A stretch of 64,000 nucleotides of DNA from Pantoea sp. At-9b (lineage in GTDB: Bacteria > Pseudomonadota > Gammaproteobacteria > Enterobacterales > Enterobacteriaceae): the NCBI RefSeq assembly GCF_000175935.2, contig NC_014839.1, positions 62,001-126,000 on the forward strand, in the 5' to 3' direction. Under the pieces are notes generated by a model. The model ran no database searches. It was given only the letters and a program-made list of their open reading frames with translations, and was not told the DNA's origin. The position numbers and the translations under genes were made by a program. Shown piece after piece: positions 20,701-30,743 of this stretch; positions within the stretch are counted from its first letter, which is position 1; every line of letters starts with the position of its first letter.

Positions 20701-20997
20701 ATGTACATGACAGAAAGCAAGAAGAAAATTCTTAGCTTCTTTTACCCTTCTAATCTTGAATACATAATGAAGCAAATTGGACCTCCACCCTTTGATATCT
20801 ATAGCATTTCATACTTGCTTTATGGACCTGAATTGTATAAACACCCTGTCAAACGGGAGTCTTCTAGAAGATCGTTAGAATTAATGGTCCGCATGGGAAT
20901 TCTGATTAAATCCACGCACATTGAGGTCAGAAATGGCATGACATGTAGATTATCCCGTTACAGACTTGATCCGCTCTATGATATTACGGTCTATTGA
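20701..20997 (+). CDS. hypothetical protein, 98 aa
   Basis: A small basic protein beginning MYMTESKKKILSFFYPSN and containing SISYLLYGPELYKHPVKRES followed by SLELMVRMGILIKS. The helix-turn-helix-like spacing followed by short strand-forming segments could suggest a winged-helix fold, but I do not recognise the family. GGGA lies about ten bases before the ATG; a second ATG two codons later is possible. Its low GC matches the surrounding decayed region, so it is likely an orphan accessory gene. No neighbour gives a functional clue. Confidence 0.5.
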   Translation: MYMTESKKKILSFFYPSNLEYIMKQIGPPPFDIYSISYLLYGPELYKHPVKRESSRRSLELMVRMGILIKSTHIEVRNGMTCRLSRYRLDPLYDITVY

Positions 20998-22359
20998 GTG
21001 GAATCATTATTTCCCGGTAAATGTTGCAAGCCGCTTTATATGGACTTCAGCTATAGAAAGATTGAAATACTCGAGTTTTGCCTGCTAGGTGCCGAATCCC
21101 AGCAGCTCTCAAATGATCTAGGCAATTTTGTTGACCTACTTTTCTTGTTTTTCTTGATGTTAGAACTGGACAAAAATTACGTGGTTTCAACCAAGTGAAT
21201 GTTCCTGTTGCTGGCGTCTTCCAGTCCTCTCTGCACCGCAGAGTTGCCATACCATCCGTCAGCATTTGGCGAATTAGCAGCATGCATCTGTCGTCAGAAC
21301 TGTTATGTTGAGTAACAGCCACTTGTCACTTCTAGCAACCGGTTAATCAATCCTATGGACGATAATCAGGAGGAGCAGCAGAAGAGTCGCCCAAGCCATC
21401 CCAAGTGTAAGGCTAAGGAACATCTTTCCCCTTCACTTACATGAATTGTACATAAATAACATTTACTGCTCCGCCAATGTTTCCTGAAACGTTGCATCCG
21501 GCAATCGCAGAACCTACCAGTGCTACTTTCAGTACTCACAGATACACCATCAACAGACCCACGCGGTTCGCCAACGGAACCAATCAATGCACCAGCAGCT
21601 GTAGCAATCGCCGGTCCCGTAAGTGTTGTGGCAGCTCCATTTCTGTTTCCATTGCCTATCTCTACAGAAAATTACGAACACGCACTATTAAGGCAGTAAA
21701 CATCATAAATCCGAAGCAGTATTGTATAATCAGCAGCACTTCTACCCATAACAGTTATCGGACGCCCAAGTTCATAAAGAGCTTCGTAAATTAGCTCTTG
21801 TCCCCCCTCCCGCGACGATGGGCGCCACAGCGGCGGCGTGGAGAAGTGAGTGAAGACGCGCACCATATGGAGCCAGAGATATGAGCTGTGTGCGCCTCAG
21901 TGTATCATCCATCGATACACTGTTGTGTCATGTTTTGCCACGGCAACGGGTACCGCTTTTTTTTCTTCAAACTCCAGCAAGATAGTGCTCTCTTTCATCC
22001 GTAAGTCATTTCGACGGAATAGACCTATTCTGTAGGTGTTCTGCGCGGCCCAGAAGTCAGCCGCATCCACATTAATTTTCCCATTCTTTCGGGTAGGGAA
22101 ACTCTCTTTTCGTCGGGCCGATATACGCCTGTCGCAATGTCAGCGCGGTTTTGTTCTTAATTGGAATATTATGATAACCCTGCTGGCTGTAAGACGCCCC
22201 TAAATGCTGTTCTGCTGCCCGTAACCACAGTTGAAACACTGGTTAAAACGATAGTGCCGACTGGAAAGCAATATCTACTTATGTTTACTGATCTTTTGTC
22301 AGGGTGTTCGAAAAGAAGCTTTTGATTTATGTTGTGTGTACAAGCATAAGGATAATGGA
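20998..22359. other. 1.36 kb without a supported gene
   Basis: Several short frames occur on both strands, none with a ribosome binding site plus recognisable domain. The minus-strand frame 21322-21047 and the frames around 21400-21870 read like fragments of eroded genes but could not be assigned. Base composition shifts from AT-rich to moderately GC-rich near 21780-21900, suggesting a junction between DNA of different origins. Confidence 0.35.
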
Positions 22360-22911
22360 ATGCAGCGACTTAAACGACATAACTTTGTAGTTTTTCCATA
22401 TCGCCCGGCAGAGCGAATAGACGGAGAATTTAACAACGGTGGGATTGATCTAACGAGCCAACCCCAGCGCATCGCCGAAATACATGAGATCTACGGTTAC
22501 ACATGGTTGAAAGAGTTCCTTATCAGAGTGAACGCTCCTGAAGGATTGTTCATGACATTCGGGTGTGAAATTGGTGTTGTAGAGAAAATGCTTTGCGGGT
22601 ATGTAGACTTCTCTCTGAGACCTACGTCCAATATCTACTTGCGGGACCATTTGTGCAGTTTCGATGATATGTTTATAGCATATCTATGCCATGCTATACC
22701 TGATAGGGAATTACGCAGTAAGTCAGTTCCTTACGCTCAACAAATCCTTGAGTGGAAGATTTCTCCTCTCGAGATCCAAGGGCATACTTACTCAAAGTTG
22801 AATGTAACATTCCATGCCGATCAGTCAGAAAAGGTTGAGTGGATTATGAGCCATCTTGCTTTTTTTGTGACGTCCTACTATCCATCACATTTTCTGCGGC
22901 CATCATCATAG
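22360..22911 (+). CDS. hypothetical protein, 183 aa
   Basis: Starts at ATG 22360 with AAGGA eight bases upstream (MQRLKRHNFVVFPYRPAE); an in-frame upstream ATG at 22336 lacks this. The sequence is soluble-looking, rich in aromatic residues (IYGYTWLKEFLIRVNAPEG, ISPLEIQGHTYSKLN), with no signal peptide or membrane segment. I do not recognise the family. It stands alone, with no operon partners within 1 kb on either side. The clear ribosome binding site and length make it likely to be a real gene. Confidence 0.6.
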   Translation: MQRLKRHNFVVFPYRPAERIDGEFNNGGIDLTSQPQRIAEIHEIYGYTWLKEFLIRVNAPEGLFMTFGCEIGVVEKMLCGYVDFSLRPTSNIYLRDHLCSFDDMFIAYLCHAIPDRELRSKSVPYAQQILEWKISPLEIQGHTYSKLNVTFHADQSEKVEWIMSHLAFFVTSYYPSHFLRPSS

Positions 22912-24061
22912 TTTTTGTCGAAAATAAATAACACAGTCGTGGCCGAGGTTGATTAACATTCTGAAATATTGATCAAATCAATCGACATTGATTTTCTTAA
23001 TTATCATCATGAATAAAGCAATGGAAGAAATAATTCATCTAATCACAGCTAATTTTTCAGAGCAAGAATTTCCAATACGACCACATCACTTGTGGCCATA
23101 ATGGAAAATATACTTATGGAGTGTTTATTTAAAAAATAAAAAGGTTATTGCCTTTCACATATCATTTTCACTAAGGTGCGAAAAAAAGCAATTTGTCGAC
23201 GCACCACCATGTGACGGCCACATAAGGGCTGATAATTGCAAGAAGAATAAACGTTAGTATTGATATGTCCGGGGTTCTCACATAATATCTGTTATACAAA
23301 AATAATTTTCCGCATTTTAAATATCACTCCCTCATTCTTCGTGATTTCATTTTCCTACTTTTTATTCTTGGAACATAAAGACGTGTATCATGTTACGCAT
23401 TCGTTCGAACATGACAATTCTGTAGCTATTGAAACTAAATGGGCAGGTAAGCACCAACTCGCTGGAGCGTTTCGGGTAGGTGCTCATAACCGGCTCGTCA
23501 TGCAAATCAATTTGCTATGTATCCTGGACTTTCCCTTTTCCGTAGCAATGGCTCGGACACATGGGAGCGAAAAATTTAATATAGCTTTCGAGATTCAATT
23601 TTCCTTAGTTTCGTAAATCGAGGAAAAATGGCTGAATAACCGGACATAACTTGAATCCGACCCCAAAGTGCTAATTTTTTCTGGATGTACTTATTGATCT
23701 GTTCACCCAAAAAATTTTCGGCTGAACAATGTGAACCAGATGATTAAAAAGAGTGTCCTAAATGTACTTTTGATGGGTGTGTGTTGGTATAGCCATCAAA
23801 AACAGACGCTTGTTCATTCACGTCATAGTAGTCAATAAATGGCATTCGTTCCTGAAAACACACGACCTAGAAGATAGTATGAGTCGTCGCGATAATGGTC
23901 ACAACAAAATTATTTACTGTCAGGTTCAGGATGATGACAGAATGGACAGGTCTTACCAGTTTTTTGTCTTGCCATGCAGATGATTTACAGGTATGACTTT
24001 ACCAACATTATATTAATTAGTTATTTAAGATGCCAAAATCACAAAAAGAGCACATAGTGAA
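22912..24061. other. 1.15 kb without a supported gene; promoter region of the diguanylate cyclase at its right end
   Basis: A 118-codon frame at 23260-23616 and a 68-codon frame at 23777-23983 have no recognisable domain or ribosome binding site and are not called. The last 100 bases, from about 23960, are nearly repeated before the dead cyclase copy at 44470-44568 (TTTGTCTTGCCATG, then ATATTAATTAGT), so the ancestral duplication included the upstream region and probably the promoter. Confidence 0.45.
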
Positions 24062-25777
24062 ATGAAGGCTGGCGTATTGTCTACTGACAGTGGCGGACTT
24101 TCTAGTCGTCTGGGATGGTGGGCCGTGGTTGTTATTGTCCTGTCCGGTGTGATGGCCGGGATAATTCTTCGGGGAACCTGGCATGCTGCGTCACAGGCAG
24201 AACAAAACGCCAGGATTATTCAGGAATTATATCAGCTGTTAAATGCAGCCAACTTACTGGCGGCGGAACGGGCTCCTTCCAATATTATTATGACGGAGAC
24301 AGGAGACGATCATTCAGAGGCCTGGCAGAGATTAAACAGGGCAAGACTGCGGACGGACGCCGCGCTGCGACAGACTGCCTCCCTATTGCCGAGTCCGCAG
24401 TTTTCCGATCTGCTGCACAAACTGCGTGATGTCCGGCAGCAGGTCGACCTGACAGCCTCTCACAAAGGACCTGACCGGATAAAACTGCAGAACACAATAA
24501 ATGGCATGTTCACTGTTTCTGACATCCTGCATGACATTGTCCTAGTAAAGTCCGCGCAATGGATTCAGGAAGATACGTCATTGTCCACCCCTGTACTGCG
24601 GGCCGTAGCCCTTACGGAGCTTCGTGATACCGCTGGACGCTTAGGTTCTTGGCTCATCGCTCCGGTTCAGACCGGGACGACTCTGTCCCGGTACAACCTC
24701 GAGGGGTTGTACCGGGCAGACGAGCGGGTCAGTATGCTGTGGGCTCTCCTTGCTCCGGCTGGAACATTTCCGATCGGCACTAACAGCAGACTTGCCGCCA
24801 TGCGTGTCGAAGCGAGGGAACACTTTTTTGAAGAGGGGCACCCTCTCATCACTCAGCTCGTTTCAGAAGGTCTGTCCGGTACGGGGAAGTATTCTTACTC
24901 AGCGGTCGGACTGACGGAACGCTATCTGAGCACCCTGACGTTACTCGAACGCTGGCAGTATGAATATCTCAGGCAGCTTACTGCAGAATATAATCAGCGG
25001 GCCAACAAAGAATCTGACCTGTTCACGCTCGTGCTTTTTACCCTGCTGACCATTACAGGACTCATATCCGCCGGGGTTTTCGTTGTGCAGTTCCGCATTA
25101 TGCGCCCGCTGCTGTCTGCCCGTAAAATGATTGTCAGCATGGCAGAGGATAAGAATGTCACATTATACCCGCCACCACGGGTCAGGGAACTGGATCAGCT
25201 GTTTTATGCCATTGAAATCCTGAAAATTCGCCTTGAAGAGCGTGATGAACTCACCCGCCGCCTGCAGTATCTTGCTGAAACGGATGAACTGACCGGACTG
25301 TTTAACCGTCGGGCCTTTGACCAGACAGGGGAGTCTTTACTGTCCGGTCATCGCCCGGGTGTGATTATTTTCTTGATTATCATGGACCTTGATTATTTTA
25401 AACTGATTAACGACCGTTACGGGCACCCGGTGGGTGACAGTGTTCTGACAGCTGCAGCAGACGTCATCCGGACTCACATCACGGAGGGCGATATGGCGGC
25501 ACGTATCGGCGGCGAAGAGTTTGCTATAGTCGTCAGCGGCACGGAAAGCACGTCAGCGCTGAGACTGGCTGAGAGCATCCAGAAAGGACTGCATAATCGG
25601 GATTCCAGGGCTCCGGATGGAGACCGCATAAATATTACAGCCAGCTTTGGTATTGCCGGAACAAAACAGGATAGTTCAAACACTTCATGGCGGCAACTGA
25701 TAGCGGATGCGGATTCAGCGCTCTATGAAGCCAAGAGGAGCGGACGGGACTGCATCCGCGTATCCGCTCCTGAATAA
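24062..25777 (+). CDS. membrane-bound diguanylate cyclase
   Basis: A 571-residue protein. Transmembrane helices lie at about residues 19-41 and 325-347, enclosing a periplasmic region of about 280 residues rich in helices (a likely four-helix or CHASE-like sensor). A HAMP-like linker follows, then a C-terminal GGDEF domain starting at TDELTGLFNRRAF, with DLDYFKLINDRYGH and the active-site motif GGEEF at 483-487. It would make c-di-GMP from two GTP at the inner face of the membrane. The inhibitory I-site position (RxxD, 474-477) reads TEGD, so product inhibition is probably absent. The ribosome binding site is weak. A broken paralogue with a similar upstream region lies at 44569-46280. No obvious operon partner. 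Confidence 0.92.
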   Translation: MKAGVLSTDSGGLSSRLGWWAVVVIVLSGVMAGIILRGTWHAASQAEQNARIIQELYQLLNAANLLAAERAPSNIIMTETGDDHSEAWQRLNRARLRTDAALRQTASLLPSPQFSDLLHKLRDVRQQVDLTASHKGPDRIKLQNTINGMFTVSDILHDIVLVKSAQWIQEDTSLSTPVLRAVALTELRDTAGRLGSWLIAPVQTGTTLSRYNLEGLYRADERVSMLWALLAPAGTFPIGTNSRLAAMRVEAREHFFEEGHPLITQLVSEGLSGTGKYSYSAVGLTERYLSTLTLLERWQYEYLRQLTAEYNQRANKESDLFTLVLFTLLTITGLISAGVFVVQFRIMRPLLSARKMIVSMAEDKNVTLYPPPRVRELDQLFYAIEILKIRLEERDELTRRLQYLAETDELTGLFNRRAFDQTGESLLSGHRPGVIIFLIIMDLDYFKLINDRYGHPVGDSVLTAAADVIRTHITEGDMAARIGGEEFAIVVSGTESTSALRLAESIQKGLHNRDSRAPDGDRINITASFGIAGTKQDSSNTSWRQLIADADSALYEAKRSGRDCIRVSAPE

Positions 25778-26009
25778 ATCTTCCGATTTGCGTTCCTTTA
25801 AAAATGAGCATGGACACACCGGAATAATCACGCTCAAACGAATTTCCTCGCTAATCCGCTGATAAGCACCCATCCCCTGGTGTGCTTAAAACTGCATCAC
25901 CTGAACGTGAGTAAAGTTGTCCTGTTCCGGCCGGTATCCAGCCTTACGTTCCTATGCGCCACTCGCATACCGTATTGACTCGTAATGAAAGTATGCGGCA
26001 GTTCAGACC

Positions 26010-26017
26010 GCACAGAC
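26010..26017. repeat. left 8-bp target-site duplication of the IS66 element
   Basis: GCACAGAC directly precedes the left inverted repeat and recurs exactly at 28702-28709 after the right one. Eight-base duplications are characteristic of the IS66 family. Confidence 0.9.
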
Positions 26018-26100
26018 GTAAGCGTCTCATATAGACCGTCTGTCCGTTTCCCTCCGGCTCCGTGACAATAATGTCCATCATTTATAATGGACATTAGCGT

Positions 26101-26736
26101 ATGAAACACCGGACCTGGCTACTTGAAGCCCTGCATCTGCACTTCGACGAGAATTTAGCCCGGGTCGAGGCCGGACGCCGTCTGGGAATTCCAAAAACGA
26201 CCGTTTGCGATCTTTTTGTTCGCTTCCGGAAAGCCGGGCTTTCATGGCCTTTGCCCTCCGCCATGTCGGAACAAAAACTGGATGAGTGTCTTTACCGCCC
26301 TCTCTCCAGCGCACCGCCAGCACCTGTGGTTACCGTTATGACCGCAAAACCGATCGTCAGAAAGCGCATCCGCAGACCAAACTTCCCGCGAGCGTTCAAA
26401 ATCGCACTGGTCGAAAAATCACTTCAGCCAGGCACTAATGTGGCCCAACTGGCACGCGAAAACGGCATTAACGATAACCTGCTGTTCAACTGGCGCTGCC
26501 TTTATCGGAAAGGCCTGTTGCTTCCACACAACTGTGAGCCGGCACTGCTTCCTGTCATGCTGTCCGCCGAACCGGACAGAACCGTTGCCGTTCCGGCCTC
26601 CGGGCCGGAAAATACGTCCGGTGAAACACTGTGCTGCGAACTGGTTCTTCCTTCCGGTACCGTGAGGCTGAAAGGCACACTGACGCCGGAAATGCTGCAG
26701 GTGCTCATCCGTGAAATGAAAGGAGGGAGCCGATGA
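26101..26736 (+). CDS. tnpA: IS66 accessory protein TnpA with N-terminal extension
   Basis: 211 residues. The C-terminal part (from RRPNFPRAFKIALVEKSLQ, about residue 88) is the classic IS66 OrfA helix-turn-helix region, with NVAQLARENGINDNLLFNWR. The first 75 residues (ARVEAGRRLGIPKTTVCDLF, then KAGLSWPLP) resemble the N-terminal helix-turn-helix of IS21-type IstA transposases, which is unusual because IS66 OrfA proteins are commonly about 120-150 residues. An internal ATG at 26338 would give the ordinary length. The stop overlaps the tnpB start (ATGA). The protein is needed for transposition together with TnpB and TnpC; its exact role is not established. Confidence 0.88.
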   Translation: MKHRTWLLEALHLHFDENLARVEAGRRLGIPKTTVCDLFVRFRKAGLSWPLPSAMSEQKLDECLYRPLSSAPPAPVVTVMTAKPIVRKRIRRPNFPRAFKIALVEKSLQPGTNVAQLARENGINDNLLFNWRCLYRKGLLLPHNCEPALLPVMLSAEPDRTVAVPASGPENTSGETLCCELVLPSGTVRLKGTLTPEMLQVLIREMKGGSR

Positions 26737-27080
26737 TATCTCCCCCCGCAGGCTCACGCATCTGGCTGGTTGCCGGCATCACTGATATGAGAAACGGCTT
26801 CAACGGTCTGGCATCAAAGGTGCAGAATACGCTTCGTGCTGACCCGTTCGGCGGGCACCTGTTCATCTTCCGTGGTCGCCGCGGCGACATGATAAAGGTG
26901 CTGTGGGCGGATCGGGACGGCCTGTGCCTGTTCACCAAACGCCTGGAGCGCGGGCGCTTCGTCTGGCCGGTGACCCGCGACGGAAAAGTCCACCTGACGC
27001 CGGCGCAGCTGTCCATGTTGCTGGAAGGCATTAACTGGAAGCACCCGCAGCGGACGGAACGCCCTGGTCTGCGGATATAA
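26733..27080 (+). CDS. tnpB: IS66 accessory protein TnpB
   Basis: 115 residues, the usual size for IS66 OrfB. It contains the family signature: IWLVAGITDMRNGFNGLASK, GHLFIFRGRRGDMIKVLWAD and GLCLFTKRLERGRF. It starts four bases inside tnpA (ATGA overlap) after GGAG, so the two are translationally coupled. No lesion was seen. Confidence 0.95.
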   Translation: MISPPAGSRIWLVAGITDMRNGFNGLASKVQNTLRADPFGGHLFIFRGRRGDMIKVLWADRDGLCLFTKRLERGRFVWPVTRDGKVHLTPAQLSMLLEGINWKHPQRTERPGLRI

Positions 27081-27099
27081 CCTGCTGTAAAGTGGGGTC

Positions 27100-28671
27100 A
27101 TGGACATCTCACACCCTGATGAAAATGCCCGGATCAGGGCGCTGCTGCAGGAGCAGCAAACCACCATCCGCAAAATGGCGGAGTATAACCGTCTGCTCTC
27201 GCAGCGGGTGGCGGCGTACGCCAGCGAAATCAGCCGGCTGAAGGCGCTGGTCGCTAAGCTGCAGCGCATGCAGTTCGGCAAAAGCTCCGAAAAGCTGCGT
27301 GAGAAAACGCAGCGCCAGGTGCGCGAGGCTGAGGAGCGCATCGATGCCCTGCAGGAGGAGATGGCCGAGGTGCTGGGCGAGCAGAATGACCCGGTACTGC
27401 CACAGCCGCTGCGCCAGTCTTCCGCCCGTAAACCGCTCCCCATCACACTCCCGCGCGAAACCCGCACGCTGTTGCCGGCAGAAATCACCTGCCCGGCATG
27501 CGGCGGAGAACTCAGCGCGTTGGGCTGCGACATGTCAGAGCAACTGGAGCTCATCAACAGCGCCTTTAAGGTTATCGAAACGCAGCGGCCCAAACTGGCC
27601 TGCCGCAGCTGTGACCACATCGTTCAGGCCCCCACGCCTTCAAATCCCATAGAGCGCAGCTACGCCGGTTCCGGTCTGCTGGCCCGAATCGTCACCGCGA
27701 AGTTCGCAGAGCACACACCACACTACCGGCAGTCAGAAATCTACCGTCGTCAGGGCTTGGAGCTGAGTCGTGCCACGCTGGGGCGCTGGTCCGGCGCGGT
27801 CAGCGAACTGCTGGAGCCACTGTATGAGCTGCTGCGTCAGTACGTGCTGATGCCGGGCAAGGTGCATACTGACGATATCCCGGTGCCGGTGCAGGAACCG
27901 GGCAGCGGCAAAACCCGGACGGCCCGGCTGTGGGTGTACGTGCGGGATGACCGCAACGCGGGTTCACAGCTTCCGCCTGCGGTCTGGTTCGCGTACTCAC
28001 CGGACCGTAAGGGAATGCATCCGCAGCAACACCTTGCCGGGTACAGCGGTATCCTGCAGGCGGATGCTTACGGTGGCTATAATGCCCTGTACGAAGACGG
28101 GCGCATCACGGAAGCGGCCTGCATGGCGCACGCCCGTCGGAAAATCCACGACGTCCACGTCCGAACCCCGACCGACATCACAACAGAAGCGCTGAAGCGA
28201 ATCGGTGAGCTGTATGCCATCGAGGCAGATATACGCGGCAGTCCGGCAGAGAAACGACTGGCGGTCCGGAAAGTGCGGACCGTCCCGCTTATGCTATCGC
28301 TGTATGACTGGATATAGGGGCAGATGATAGTGCTGTCGCGCCACTCGGATACGGCGAAGGCGTTCGCGTACCTGCTGAAGCAGTGGGACGCGCTGAACCT
28401 GTACTGCAGCAACGGCTGGGCAGAGATAGACAACAACATCGCGGAGAACGCGCTGCGTGGTGTAGCCCTGGGCCGGAAAAACTGGCTGTTCGCCGGTTCA
28501 GACGCGGGCGGGGAAAGCGCGGCTGTTCTGTACTCGCTGATCGGCACCTGCCGGCTTAACGGCGTTGAACCCGAGGCGTGGCTGCGTTACGTCATCGGTC
28601 ATATCCAGGACTGGCCGGTGAACCGGGTCCGCGATCTGCTGCCATGGAAGGTAGACCTTACTTCTGCTTGA
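27100..28671 (+). pseudogene. tnpC: IS66 transposase TnpC interrupted by an amber codon
   Basis: The frame encodes the full DDE transposase of about 523 residues: an N-terminal coiled region ([20 protein letters not shown]), a zinc-finger-like CPACGGELS, a catalytic region ([23 protein letters not shown]) and a C-terminal segment with WAEIDNNIAENALRGVALGR. At 28315-28317 a TAG interrupts LYDWI-GQM; homologues normally have an Arg or similar residue there. The frame continues without shift after the stop, so one point mutation explains the break. The piece before the stop lacks the catalytic glutamate region and should be inactive unless the amber codon is suppressed. Confidence 0.9.
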
Positions 28672-28701
28672 ACGTCAATACGGTCTAAATGCGACGCTTA
28701 C

Positions 28702-28709
28702 GCACAGAC
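28702..28709. repeat. right 8-bp target-site duplication of the IS66 element
   Basis: GCACAGAC, identical to 26010-26017, directly after the right inverted repeat end at 28701. Confidence 0.9.
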
Positions 28710-29935
28710 TTACTATTCCGTATTTTCTGATAGGCGAAACGCAATTGAGTTCAGGGTTGAAAGCTCAGTTGTTTATCAACATACTGCGACGAGATGCATA
28801 TCTTAGTTCTTCAGTCAGGTATTCAGAAATCATGGCATTGCTGTCATTCTTATCCGGCCTGTATGCGTATTTTTTCCAATAAATGTCCCGGCTTCCGGCA
28901 GAACATCCTTTAAGGTCACCTAACGCTTTTCTCTCAGTCCCTGCTTTATAGCAGGAAATGGTAAATCTGGCCGCCTAGAATGCCGCTCGCAAGGGGAACC
29001 ACCCAGAACACACAGTGTGCAAAGCATTACCCCAGCAGAAAATTGCCTCGATAATGCTGCAATGGAGTTTTTCGGGACATTAAAACCAAAATGCTATTAC
29101 CTCAGCATCTGCATGAATAAATAGAAAAAATAGAAAAAATAGAAAAAATATTTTCCACTACGCACGCTATAGATAAGCATCAATAACAATGACCTATAAT
29201 ACCTGAAAGAATTAACCATAATGAATAATTTAAATGATACAAATCGTAGCAAGCGTCATGATAGTTAATAAATCTCATAACAGATATTCCCGGCTAGCTT
29301 ATGTCAATTACAGTAGTGATGATGGTTGACAGTAGTAATAAAAATCCGTTGTCTTCTGGAAGATTTTTAAGTCTATGCAATACGTCTACTTAAGCCCAAA
29401 TCTTATGCTAAACGAGTACTGTTGGATTTTAAAGAACATTACTCTTGGAGATACGCCAAGGTGTAAGGAATGCATTAATCTTCCTCGGGCTACTCTCGTC
29501 ACACAGGAAAATCCTACATAAATAAACAAAGCATTATGACACCAGCGTGGACTCTTACGACAGTCATGGCTGGTAGTCGTTGTGTTTTATCTTATTTGTG
29601 TAACGTAATTTTTTACCTGAGGATAGAATGATAAAGGTCTCAGTGTTGCGTTGCATATTATTTTTTCTCTCTTGATACAAATATGGATTTTAAGGTATAT
29701 TCTCTCCTTTCTTCACCCCCACACGTCGCCCTGATGAATAGCCAGGATTGTGTTCTCTGCTACATATTTCCCGGCAGCCGTATAGAGTTCAGTAACCGGA
29801 GCAGAGGATGGCCTAACCAGTATAAGTTCGTTAACGGCTGAAAAACTTAGTCAGTATGGTAAAATACGGGCTAACTTCAGCGTCGCGAGCATATGTTTAT
29901 TACCGCCACATATTTCCAGTACAGGACACCTCCCC
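28710..29935. other. 1.2 kb AT-rich region without a supported gene
   Basis: No frame with a recognisable product was found. A short tandem repeat lies at 29121-29148. The stretch joins the IS66 element to the KTSC gene of block A and has the low GC typical of the decayed parts of this window. Confidence 0.4.
29121..29148. repeat. three tandem copies of a 9-bp unit
   Basis: ATAGAAAAA occurs three times in a row, followed by AT. This is a simple AT-rich microsatellite in non-coding DNA; no function is evident. Confidence 0.7.
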
Positions 29936-30181
29936 GTGAACAGACATGACATCACCTCTGGCCTCTTCCGCAGCGCGGGCTTCGATCCGACTTGCAGCAT
30001 TCTGGAACTGGAGTACAGCAACGGCACCTGTCGCCGCTGGCTGGCAGTACCTACTCAGATTTACCAAGGGTTCTGCAGTGCTTCTGATCCTGACACTTTT
30101 TTCCGTCATCATATTGAGGGGCGTTATTCTTCCCTGCACGGAGAAAGCGTGCCATTTAAGGAGGTAGAAAGTGGAAAATGA
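29936..30181 (+). CDS. KTSC-domain protein
   Basis: 81 residues starting at GTG 29936, with GGA about nine bases upstream. The core SILELEYSNGTCRRWLAVPT followed by IYQGFCSASDPDTFFRHHI and GRY matches the KTSC domain, a small fold found alone or fused to other domains and often linked to RNA-related or unknown roles. Its TGA overlaps the ATG of the next gene (ATGA at 30178-30181), so it is translationally coupled to the first YmgA-like gene of block A. Block B has no KTSC gene at the matching place. The function here is unknown. Confidence 0.7.
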   Translation: MNRHDITSGLFRSAGFDPTCSILELEYSNGTCRRWLAVPTQIYQGFCSASDPDTFFRHHIEGRYSSLHGESVPFKEVESGK

Positions 30182-30447
30182 CAACACTGGTGTTGCACAT
30201 TCTCGGTGAGAAAGAAATCAGCGTCAGTTCCCTTATTGTAGAGCTGAGCCTGATGGCAGAAAGCGAACCGGGTGAAGACCGGCTTGGAATGATCGCAGAC
30301 GCCCGACGCTGGCTGAAAGGATTTATGACGCCGGGCCACTGTGAGCAGATGGTACTGCTCTGGCGGGCGGTGTCACGTCCTGATGATGGCTGGATAAGCC
30401 GCAGAGTCGGGGTCCGTATCCGCCCGGAAAATGACGATGAGCAATAA
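30178..30447 (+). CDS. YmgA-like small protein, block A gene 1 (N-terminally altered)
   Basis: 89 residues. The body GEKEISVSSLIVELSLMAES followed by EDRLGMIADARRWLKGFM aligns with the block B protein at 57270, which additionally has the family start (VIIGEAAVNLAL). Here that first helix is replaced by MTTLVLHIL, so the N-terminus was lost or rebuilt when the KTSC gene was joined. The family pattern (IIGEAV...IS..AL...L...E.D..R) is that of E. coli YmgA, a small helical regulator of the Rcs/biofilm network. An AAGGAGGT lies about 13 bases upstream, inside the KTSC gene. Whether the shortened protein is functional is unclear. Confidence 0.7.
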   Translation: MTTLVLHILGEKEISVSSLIVELSLMAESEPGEDRLGMIADARRWLKGFMTPGHCEQMVLLWRAVSRPDDGWISRRVGVRIRPENDDEQ

Positions 30448-30649
30448 CCTCACTACGGGTGCGCCCGAAGTGAGTCATCTGTCAGGGATGACTCCGTTGC
30501 TCGGTTACGCAGCAGGCGCAGTCGGTCTCAACCTGTACACCAAGCTTACAGCCATTCGTTCCTTTATACACACATTACCTTCCTGATAATACTCACGTAG
30601 GTCACTGATAAACATAAACAAGCACTTTTTGCAAAAAAAACACAAACAG

Positions 30650-30691
30650 TATACAAACAAAATTACTGTACAATTTTATTTTGTTTGTATA
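30650..30691. promoter_or_regulatory. inverted repeat upstream of ycgZ (block A), operator candidate
   Basis: TATACAAACAAAAT (30650-30663) and ATTTTGTTTGTATA (30678-30691) are a perfect 14-bp inverted repeat with a 14-base spacer containing CTGTACAA. The same arms and core recur before the second ycgZ at 57791-57822. The site ends 52 bases before the ycgZ ATG, where a repressor would overlap a promoter. In E. coli the orthologous operon is repressed by the MerR-type BluR; whether this is a BluR-like site is not known and no bluR gene is in the window. Confidence 0.6.
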
Positions 30692-30743
30692 ACTTCCCCC
30701 TGAGACAGACTCGACTGCATTTTAACCATCTGAGAGATTCGCC

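Larger units (their letters stand above)
26018..28701 (+). mobile_element. IS66-family insertion sequence, 2684 bp
   Basis: The ends are inverted repeats: GTAAGCGTCTCATATAGACC at the left, and the reverse complement of the right end reads GTAAGCGTCGCATTTAGACC (two mismatches). Both begin with GTAAGCG, the IS66 hallmark, and are flanked by a perfect GCACAGAC duplication. It carries tnpA, tnpB and tnpC in order, with tnpA and tnpB overlapping. The intact duplication suggests a fairly recent insertion, but tnpC has an in-frame TAG, so this copy may be immobile without help. Confidence 0.93.

Noticed and set aside
23260..23616. A 118-codon frame before the diguanylate cyclase
   Set aside because: A hydrophobic stretch is present but no signal peptide pattern, family match or ribosome binding site; probably chance in AT-rich DNA.
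26814..27620. A 268-codon minus-strand frame over tnpB/tnpC
   Set aside because: It is antisense to conserved IS66 genes and its serine/arginine-rich sequence is typical of a reverse-frame shadow.
29121..29148. Regular repeats as a possible CRISPR or iteron array
   Set aside because: Only three copies of a 9-bp AT-rich unit with no spacers and no rep gene nearby; a simple microsatellite.
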